7,953 nucleotides of DNA, from NCBI GenBank assembly GCA_035512595.1, contig DATKDU010000142.1, forward strand, positions 1-7,953. The letters run 5' to 3'. Position 1 is the first letter of the stretch. Every line of letters begins with the position of its first letter. The position numbers were made by a program, and so were the translations under genes. The stretch comes from DATKDU01 sp035512595 (lineage in GTDB: Bacteria > Planctomycetota > Planctomycetia > Pirellulales > Pirellulaceae). Below the pieces are notes generated by a model that saw only the letters and a program-made list of their open reading frames with translations, did not search any database and had not been told where the DNA came from. Shown piece by piece: positions 1 through 5,231 of this stretch.

Positions 1-516
1 CAGAAGATCCGCAAGATCGTGCTGGTCCGACCTGCCGTCGAGGCGGGGGAGAGCCTCGGCTTTCTCCCGGGCGACATCACCGCCAAGATCAATCCCTACC
101 TGCGGCCGCTGCTGGATGCCCTGCAAGAGATGATGGACTACGACCAGATGAAGCGGCATATGGAGCAGGACGTCATCGAGGTGATCCCGCTGGCCTACAT
201 GCGCGGCCGCACGCTCAATGAGGCGTTCATCATCCTCGACGAAGCCCAAAACACGACCCTTTCGCAGATGAAGATGTTCCTGACCCGCATGGGGCTGGGG
301 TCGAAGATCGTCATCTCGGGGGACACGACGCAGATCGACTTGCCACGGGCCAGCGCCAGCGGGCTGATCGATGCCCTCTCCCGCCTGCGGGACATTCAGG
401 GGGTGAGCATCGTGCAGCTCAACAAGAGCGACATCGTGCGGCACCGGCTGGTGCAGGAGATCGTCAGGGCCTACGAAGAGGACCAGAAGGAGCGAACGCC
501 GCGGAAGTCGCGGTAG
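1..516 (+). CDS. phoH: PhoH-family ATPase, 3' part only
   Basis: The reading frame is open from the first base of the window, so this is the C-terminal 171 residues of a longer gene. PhoH proteins are cytoplasmic P-loop ATPases, often linked to RNA metabolism. Visible hallmarks are the RPAVEAGE...GFLPGD stretch near the left edge, a Walker B-type IILDEAQN at 229-252, and the SGDTTQIDLP sensor region around 313-345. The Walker A loop should lie just upstream, outside the window. The C-terminus ends in a basic tail (ERTPRKSR), as is common in the family. The stop codon is three bases before the 7TM-HD gene, so the two are almost certainly co-transcribed; phoH followed by pgpH/yqfF is a widespread gene pair. 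A GTG at 19 is an internal valine codon rather than the start. Confidence 0.95.
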   Translation, partial: QKIRKIVLVRPAVEAGESLGFLPGDITAKINPYLRPLLDALQEMMDYDQMKRHMEQDVIEVIPLAYMRGRTLNEAFIILDEAQNTTLSQMKMFLTRMGLGSKIVISGDTTQIDLPRASASGLIDALSRLRDIQGVSIVQLNKSDIVRHRLVQEIVRAYEEDQKERTPRKSR

Positions 517-519
517 CCC

Positions 520-2853
520 ATGTCGATTGCCAACCAACGCCGTTACCGCCCCGGCCGGGGCGGCTTGGCGGGCACGCGAGGAACGCTGTCCCACATCTGG
601 TCGGCGCTGCGCCGCGGGGACGTGCTGGTGCGGCTGTTCTTGCTGGCCGTGGCGGGGGCGATCATTTGGGCCGTGACGGGGGCCTGGATGCCGCCATTTT
701 CCTACCGGCTGGGCTACATCCCGCGGCGGGATATCATCACGCGGGCCGATTTCAGCGTTTTCGACAAGGAAGCCACAGACCGCAAGCGAGACGAAGCGCG
801 CCGCAGCGTGATTCCCATCTACATCAACGATCCGCGGCCGCTGGCGCAGCTTCGCCAGGAATTGACCGACCGCGTCACGCAGCTCGTGCTGGCCGAGTCG
901 TTCGAAAAGGTGGACAAGCCGATCTGGAGCGAGTTCGCCGCGATGGACGCTCCAGTTCCGGAGCAGACTCGCCAGTTCGACGCCCTGAAAAGCTTCTTCA
1001 CCGGGGCGATGAACAGCAACCGCTTCGCCGAAGCCCTCGGCGAAGCCCTGCAACCGCTGGAAATCAGCGGCATGGTTCGCGAGAAACGGCATGCCGACAA
1101 TCAAGGCTCGCCGACGCAGATCCGCGTCCGCCAGGGGGAAGGCGGAACGCTCGCGGTCGCTGAAATCACCAACGTGCGGATCGCCAACATCGGCATCAAG
1201 CTCAAGAACCAACTCGAGGACGCGTTTCGCAAGCACGGCGGAGACAATTCGGCCAGCACGGTCGTCGCCGATCTGGCCTTCCACTGGCTCTACGGCAAGC
1301 TTTCCGACACCCTGACGTTCGACGCCGAGGCCACCAAACAGGACGCCGACCGTTTGGCGGCGGAGGTGGCCGACCAGACGCACAAATACGCCAGCGGCAT
1401 TGACGAGCTGGTGACCGCCGGAAAGCCGCTGGATGAGGCCACGCTCAAGCTGCTCAAGCAGGAGCACGACGCCTGGTGCGAGAGCCTGGGCGTGGGCCGG
1501 CTGATCAGCTACACGCTGGCCAAGTTTGGCATGTACATAGCGCTGGCCGTGTTGTGCGGCTTCTATATCTATTACCGCCGGCCGGCATTGCTGACCGACC
1601 TGCGCAAGTTCGCGACGATGATTTCTGTCATCGTTATCACCGTGGCGCTGTGCAGCGCGGCCGACGATGCCACCTGGAGCGCGGAGCTGATTCCGCTGCT
1701 GTTGTTCGGCATGACGGCGGCCATCGCCTATGAAAAGGAGCTGGCGCTCCTCTTGGCCGCGTCGGTGGCGCTGATCGTCGCCGTCTCGCTGGAGCAGGGG
1801 CTGGGGGAGTTCGTGATCCTCGTCTCGTCCGTCGCTACCGCCGTCCTGCTCTTGCGCCGCATTCGCAGCCGCACCAAGTTGATCTACGTCGGCGCGGTTT
1901 CCGGCCTGGTGGTGATGTTTACGACTATCGGCGTCGGGACCATCGTCGGACACGCCTTCGGCGCCTCGAGCGTGGCCCTGAACCTGACGGCGTTCACTGC
2001 CAGCCTGGTCAGTGACCCCTACCTGCCGACGCTCATTGCCAGTGCCGTCTGGTTCGGCTTTTGCGCTTTGCTCGCCGGCCTCTTGATGTCCGCCTTGCTC
2101 CCCTTTGTCGAGCGGATGTTCGACGTGCAGACGGACATCAGCCTCTTGGAACTGGGCGACGTGCAGCATCCGCTGCTGCAGGAGCTCGTCCGCCGCGCGC
2201 CAGGCACATACAACCACTCGATCAACGTCGCGTCAATTGCCGAGACCGCGGCGGAAGCAATCGGCGGCAATGGGCTTTTGGTGCGGGTCGGTGCTTATTT
2301 CCATGACATCGGCAAGATGCTCAAGCCGGCGTACTTCGTGGAGAATCAAGGCTCCGAAGGGAACCGGCACGAAACGCTCCAGCCGGCGATGAGCACGCTG
2401 GTGATCATCGCCCACGTCAAGGACGGCGTCGATCTGGCCCGGCAACACTCGCTGCCGCAGTCGATCATCGACTTCATCGAGCAACACCACGGCACGACGC
2501 TGGTGGAGTTCTTCTACCGCCGCGAAGCCAAACGGCTCCAGGCCGATCCCGACGCGGGCGATCTCGACGAGAGCACGTTCCGTTATCCGGGTCCCAAGCC
2601 GCAGACGAAGGAAGCCGCCGTGCTCATGCTGGCCGACGTGGTGGAAAGCGCCAGCCGGGCGCTGTCCGACCCGACGCCTGCTCGCATCGAGAGCCTGGTG
2701 CACGACCTGGCGATGAAGCGGCTCCTGGATGGCCAGTTCGACGAGTGCGGCCTGACCTTGTCGGAGCTGAAGACGATCGAGGACACCCTGGTCAAATCGC
2801 TGACCGCCGTCTATCACGGCCGGGTGCGGTATCCGGAGCACCAGACCGTTTGA
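520..2853 (+). CDS. pgpH: 7TM-HD family phosphohydrolase (PgpH/YqfF type, probable c-di-AMP phosphodiesterase)
   Basis: This is a membrane-anchored HD-domain phosphohydrolase of 777 residues, a normal length for the family. A basic N-terminus is followed by TM1 (about 35-54). Next comes an extracytoplasmic 7TMR-HDED region (about 60-330, opening with the conserved PRRDIITRADF segment), then about seven membrane helices (about 335-530), and a cytoplasmic HD domain (about 545-760). The metal-ligand set looks complete: H566 in NHS, H595-D596 in HDIGK, H632 in AHVKDG, H656-H657 in EQHHGT, and D706 in LADVVES. In Listeria PgpH this domain hydrolyses cyclic di-AMP to pApA; that substrate is inferred here, since no experimental or nearby cyclase evidence exists in the window. 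The ATG is three bases after the phoH stop with no strong Shine-Dalgarno sequence, which points to translational coupling. The last 28 bases recur in degenerate form at 3461-3488. Confidence 0.95.
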   Translation: MSIANQRRYRPGRGGLAGTRGTLSHIWSALRRGDVLVRLFLLAVAGAIIWAVTGAWMPPFSYRLGYIPRRDIITRADFSVFDKEATDRKRDEARRSVIPIYINDPRPLAQLRQELTDRVTQLVLAESFEKVDKPIWSEFAAMDAPVPEQTRQFDALKSFFTGAMNSNRFAEALGEALQPLEISGMVREKRHADNQGSPTQIRVRQGEGGTLAVAEITNVRIANIGIKLKNQLEDAFRKHGGDNSASTVVADLAFHWLYGKLSDTLTFDAEATKQDADRLAAEVADQTHKYASGIDELVTAGKPLDEATLKLLKQEHDAWCESLGVGRLISYTLAKFGMYIALAVLCGFYIYYRRPALLTDLRKFATMISVIVITVALCSAADDATWSAELIPLLLFGMTAAIAYEKELALLLAASVALIVAVSLEQGLGEFVILVSSVATAVLLLRRIRSRTKLIYVGAVSGLVVMFTTIGVGTIVGHAFGASSVALNLTAFTASLVSDPYLPTLIASAVWFGFCALLAGLLMSALLPFVERMFDVQTDISLLELGDVQHPLLQELVRRAPGTYNHSINVASIAETAAEAIGGNGLLVRVGAYFHDIGKMLKPAYFVENQGSEGNRHETLQPAMSTLVIIAHVKDGVDLARQHSLPQSIIDFIEQHHGTTLVEFFYRREAKRLQADPDAGDLDESTFRYPGPKPQTKEAAVLMLADVVESASRALSDPTPARIESLVHDLAMKRLLDGQFDECGLTLSELKTIEDTLVKSLTAVYHGRVRYPEHQTV
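2826..2853 (+). repeat. Direct repeat, copy 1: intact 3' end of the 7TM-HD gene
   Basis: These 28 bases encode the final residues RYPEHQTV and the TGA stop of the 7TM-HD gene. They match 3461-3488 at 24 of 28 positions by hand alignment, without gaps. The four substitutions fall at 2835, 2842, 2847 and 2850. The 607 bases between the two copies contain the reverse-strand secreted-protein gene. Upstream of these 28 bases I could not extend the alignment convincingly beyond a few residues. Confidence 0.75.
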
Positions 2854-2895
2854 CGGATCTAACGCCGTGAATGTTCGGTGAGAACTACAGAGTGA

Positions 2896-3342
2896 TCATT
2901 GAGCGGGCTTCGCTGGAGCTTCTTTCATTTTTCGGAAGATCTGCACGCTCACCGGCTGTTCGTCGCCGTCGAGCATTCCAAACGCACAATTCCAACAGTC
3001 GTTACGCACGCGGGAAATGCAGGCACCGTTGGCCATGCGTTCCCCCACTCCGGCTCCAGCTTCAATTCGTCCATTCTTCCAACGGAAAACCTTGACCTCG
3101 CCGCTTCGCTCCACCGAAATATCGACCGAATGCTGACGGACCAATTGGTCATCCACAAAAATCCGCACGGTCTCCCGATTCCCTGTCACGTGCTTTTCCA
3201 TCCGCACCACACGGACGCCATCCGTAGAGGACGACTCCCATCTCCCTTGCAGTTCCTTGATGTCCGGGTCGAGTTCCTCGTTTGCCACAGCCGGCAAGCC
3301 AATTGCTAGTCCAGCGACGAAGGCGATAATGGTTTGGAACAT
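2896..3342 (-). CDS. Secreted small beta-rich protein, TIGR03067-like
   Basis: The predicted protein has 148 residues. It begins with a signal peptide: a hydrophobic core in residues 3-17 and a likely cleavage site after AVA at residue 20, giving a mature protein starting NEELD. No lipobox cysteine is present, so it is probably periplasmic or exported rather than a lipoprotein. The mature part opens with DIKELQGRWE, resembling the L-x-G-x-W opening of lipocalin-like TIGR03067 domains, which are abundant and uncharacterised in planctomycetes. Alternating strand-like segments follow (ETVRIFVDDQ, GEVKVFRWKN, QPVSVQIFRKM). Cysteines at 108, 116 and 119 could form a disulfide. A good Shine-Dalgarno GGAG (3353-3350) lies seven bases before the ATG, supporting this start. 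The gene is convergent with the 7TM-HD gene and sits between the two copies of that gene's 3' end. The family call is by eye, and the function is unknown. Confidence 0.78.
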   Translation of the reverse strand: MFQTIIAFVAGLAIGLPAVANEELDPDIKELQGRWESSSTDGVRVVRMEKHVTGNRETVRIFVDDQLVRQHSVDISVERSGEVKVFRWKNGRIEAGAGVGERMANGACISRVRNDCWNCAFGMLDGDEQPVSVQIFRKMKEAPAKPAQ

Positions 3343-3450
3343 GCTGATGCTCCGGATTATGGCTGTACTTGGACGGCCCTTCCGTCACTTAAGATCGTTG
3401 AGGATCGTAGCGGCCCTTTGCGCGCTATGTCCAGCCCGATTTTGAGGGAC

Positions 3451-3470
3451 GCGGTATCCGGCGGTATCCC
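3451..3470 (+). repeat. 10-bp tandem repeat (two units)
   Basis: Two adjacent 10-base units differ only in the last base (GCGGTATCCG, then GCGGTATCCC). The second unit is the beginning of the degenerate 7TM-HD gene tail at 3461-3488. The extra unit therefore looks like a local slippage duplication within that remnant, adding 10 bases relative to the intact gene. Confidence 0.7.
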
Positions 3471-3488
3471 GAGCACTAGACGGTGTGA
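3461..3488 (+). repeat. Direct repeat, copy 2: degenerate duplicate of the 7TM-HD gene 3' end
   Basis: Read in the matching frame this stretch gives RYPEH, then a TAG in place of the glutamine codon CAG, then TV and a TGA stop. It thus reproduces the C-terminus of the upstream phosphohydrolase with one nonsense change. It matches 2826-2853 at 24 of 28 positions, including the stop codon. It is not part of an intact gene: the same frame upstream reads only a short unrelated-looking stretch with stop codons. It is best read as a leftover of a duplication or insertion at the 3' end of the 7TM-HD gene. Positions 3489-3550 to its right hold no gene that I can see. Confidence 0.65.
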
Positions 3489-3550
3489 TTGGACCGAATG
3501 ACCAACCAATGACCAAGCCCAGTTGACCAGATTTCGCGTGTTTCATAGTC

Positions 3551-3820
3551 ATGTCTGAAGATGAGGCTTTCCAGGTTGCGAATGAGTACTTGAGTGGGCT
3601 TGGAGTTTCATGGTGGAGGTGTTACTCCAAACGTTGCGAAGCCGGCGTGAAAATGCACCGCGGCCTCTTGAACCAAGATGTGCCGCCGGGAAGTCGGAGG
3701 CTTGTATGGTGCTTTAGCTTTGAACTGGAAGAGGTCCCAGCGGAAACAGTGCTATCTAGGAATATCTGCCACGTGGAAGTTGACGACGAGACGCAATTAT
3801 GTAGCTACGACGTTGTTTAG
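3551..3820 (+). CDS. Orphan hypothetical protein, 89 residues
   Basis: I do not recognise this protein. It starts at ATG and ends at TAG. The layout looks like a small alpha+beta domain: an acidic amphipathic helix (about 2-16, SEDEAFQVANEYL), a charged middle, a strand-like segment (51-58, LVWCFSFE), and a final segment, HVEVDDETQLCSYDVV, resembling the VDxxTG-type ending of many small secreted or immunity-like domains. Five cysteines (24, 29, 54, 73, 84) are many for its size. No signal peptide or membrane helix is visible. Hand counting gives about 51% G+C over 3541-3840, well below the flanking core genes, and there is no clear Shine-Dalgarno sequence. It could be a real recently acquired gene or a chance ORF; the protein-like pattern makes a real gene somewhat more likely. 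Confidence 0.5.
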   Translation: MSEDEAFQVANEYLSGLGVSWWRCYSKRCEAGVKMHRGLLNQDVPPGSRRLVWCFSFELEEVPAETVLSRNICHVEVDDETQLCSYDVV

Positions 3821-3909
3821 CCGGAGTTACGGAGGCATGAGGCATCGCCGGGCGCAATTGGGGCGCTGCAACTGGGGGTCATTGCGACTCATTGGGACTT
3901 GAGTCTCGG

Positions 3910-4306
3910 TCATTGAAACTCGTCGCGGCTATTCGAAGTCGAGCCCGACTTCTCCCCCTCGCGCGTGGCCAGCGCCCGCCACACGGCCAGGTCGATCGAA
4001 TCCGAGATGAACCGCACGCTGCCGTCGCAGAGGAGCAATTCGACTCCGTTGGGATGATTGCTGCGCGCTGTAGATAGAGCCTTGTTGCGCGAGCCGTTGC
4101 CGCAGTCCCACTGCCGCGGGTTGGGGCCGTACTAAATGGTTGTAGAGGGTGTTACCGTAGTGGCCGTCGATCCATTTGCCGCCCCGCTTGCCAGACCAGA
4201 TGCCCCCGCCGCAGCGTCGTCGCTGACTGTGGGCGGCCGCTTGGGGGCTGTCCGTGCCGCTTTGATTGCGGGGCTCTCCGGCAGCGGTTAGATTTCGTGT
4301 CGGCAT
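3910..4306 (-). pseudogene. DUF1559 protein, truncated and frameshifted C-terminal remnant
   Basis: On the minus strand the last 40 or so codons before the TGA at 3912-3910 read as a textbook DUF1559 ending: SNHPNGVELLLCDGS, then VRFISDSIDLAVWRALATR. It contains the H-x9-DG motif exactly. Immediately upstream in the same frame is QWDCGNGSRNKALSTARS, also typical, but a TAG interrupts this frame at about 4133-4131. The preceding family-like part, GGKWIDGHYGNTLYNH (about 4180-4135), lies in another frame. A one-base indel near 4131-4135 therefore separates the halves. Everything expected further upstream (the prepilin-type N-terminal signal and about 200 residues) is absent; the DNA there is occupied by the forward ThuA-like gene. 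DUF1559 proteins are pseudopilin-like and present in very many copies in planctomycetes. This one cannot make a full protein. Confidence 0.85.
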
Positions 4307-4317
4307 CTACTCCTAGT

Positions 4318-4333
4318 CCCCCACTCCCCCACT
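4318..4333 (+). repeat. Tandem 8-bp C-rich repeat before the ThuA-like gene
   Basis: Two exact copies of CCCCCACT sit end to end, six to twenty-one bases upstream of the ATG at 4339. They occupy the place where a Shine-Dalgarno sequence would be expected, and none is seen. The tract is pyrimidine-rich on the coding strand, so it would not pair with the anti-Shine-Dalgarno end of 16S rRNA. A role is unknown. Confidence 0.6.
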
Positions 4334-4338
4334 CTCGC

Positions 4339-5118
4339 ATGTCACTCCTCCGCGTCACCATCTTCAACGAGTTCATCCACGAGCGGACGGCCGACGTCGT
4401 GCGGAACATCTACCCGGCCGGCATGCACGCTGTCTGGGCCGATGCGCTCAAGCGGCATTTGGGTCAGCAAGTCGCCGTGCGGACCGCCCTGCTCGACGAG
4501 CCGGAGCACGGCCTGACCGAGGAGGTCCTCGAGCAGACCGACGTGCTCACCTGGTGGGGGCACGCGGCCCACGACCGGGTGAGCGAGGAAGTGGTCCTGC
4601 GCGTGCAGAAGCGGGTCTGGCAGGGGATGGGGCTGGTCGCGCTCCACTCGGCCCACAACAGCAAGCCCTTCAAGCGGCTGATGGGAACGAGCTGCATGCT
4701 CCGCTGGCGCGAAGCGGCCGAGAAGGAGCGAGTCTGGATCGTCGATCCGTCGCATCCGATCGTCGCCGGCTTCACGGGCGAGTGCTTCGAGCTGCCCAAT
4801 ACCGAAATGTACGGCGAATTCTTCGACATCCCGCAGCCCGACGAGCTGTTCACGATCAGTTGGTTCGAGGGGGGCGAGGTCTTTCGCAGCGGCTGCGTCT
4901 GGCGTCGCGGCAAAGGGCGGGTCGTCTATTTCAGCCCCGGCCACGAGACCTTTCCGATCTATCACGACGCCAACGTGCAGCGAATCCTGGCCAACGCCGT
5001 CATGTATGCCGCCCCCCGCGGCAGCACCTACCACGGCGAAGGTCGCAACATCCCCCAGCCCCTATCGCCGATCGCGGCCGAGCATGTGGTGGACGAAAGC
5101 CTGCACAAAGCCAAGTAA
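4339..5118 (+). CDS. ThuA-like domain protein (class I glutamine amidotransferase-like fold)
   Basis: The protein is 259 residues from the ATG at 4339. An in-frame ATG at 4297 would add 14 residues (MSASTPSPPLPHSR) that are low-complexity, lie over the DUF1559 remnant and do not resemble the family, so the later start is preferred. ThuA-family features run throughout: an N-terminal strand LRVTIFNEF, DVLTWWGHAAHD (69-79), the nucleophile-elbow-like LVALHSAHN segment (99-107), HPIVAGF (139-145), PNTEMYGEFFD (153-163), and the C-terminal GRVVYFSPGHETFPIYHD (193-210) with NVQRILANAVMYAA. No signal peptide or membrane helix is visible, so it is probably cytoplasmic. ThuA proteins were named from rhizobial trehalose utilisation and are often linked to sugar catabolism, but the reaction is unclear and no sugar genes adjoin it here. 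It converges on tgt across a hairpin-containing gap. Confidence 0.88.
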   Translation: MSLLRVTIFNEFIHERTADVVRNIYPAGMHAVWADALKRHLGQQVAVRTALLDEPEHGLTEEVLEQTDVLTWWGHAAHDRVSEEVVLRVQKRVWQGMGLVALHSAHNSKPFKRLMGTSCMLRWREAAEKERVWIVDPSHPIVAGFTGECFELPNTEMYGEFFDIPQPDELFTISWFEGGEVFRSGCVWRRGKGRVVYFSPGHETFPIYHDANVQRILANAVMYAAPRGSTYHGEGRNIPQPLSPIAAEHVVDESLHKAK

Positions 5119-5127
5119 CGTGGGGGA

Positions 5128-5169
5128 GGCGTCTCGCCCGCCGTCGTAGGACAGGTTTTCAACCTGTCC
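5128..5169. repeat. Paired intergenic palindromes, dispersed-repeat type
   Basis: Two palindromes lie in the 113-base gap between the convergent ThuA-like and tgt genes. The first is small: GGCG and CGCC around a three-base loop at 5128-5138. The second is strong: a perfect 9-bp stem (arm GGACAGGTT at 5149-5157, partner at 5161-5169) with a three-base TTC loop. Neither strand shows a T-run after the stem, so this is not a standard intrinsic terminator, although a hairpin between convergent genes could still slow or end transcripts from both sides. From memory, and unchecked, very similar AACCTGTCC palindromes recur many times between genes in planctomycete genomes. Confidence 0.7.
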
Positions 5170-5231
5170 AGTCATCCGTTTGCCGCGCAATCGTAATCCA
5201 CGGCGGCTCGCTCCCCCCCGCGACTGTCTCG

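Noticed and set aside
2233..2841. Minus-strand open frame of 202 codons within the 7TM-HD gene
   Set aside because: It is antisense to the HD domain, whose metal ligands are clearly encoded on the plus strand. Its composition is that of a shadow frame.
2899..3309. Plus-strand open frame of 136 codons opposite the secreted-protein gene
   Set aside because: The minus-strand frame has a signal peptide, a good Shine-Dalgarno sequence and a family-like opening; the plus-strand frame has none of these.
3497..3530. Short direct repeats AATGACCAA (3497 and 3508) and a GACCAG (3525) ahead of the orphan ORF, possible operator
   Set aside because: The units are short, unevenly spaced and without a recognisable regulator or promoter nearby. 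Chance is a sufficient explanation.
3929..4306. Intact 125-codon minus-strand gene
   Set aside because: Only its first half matches DUF1559. After about 4133 the family sequence continues in a different frame, so this is the frameshifted product of a pseudogene.
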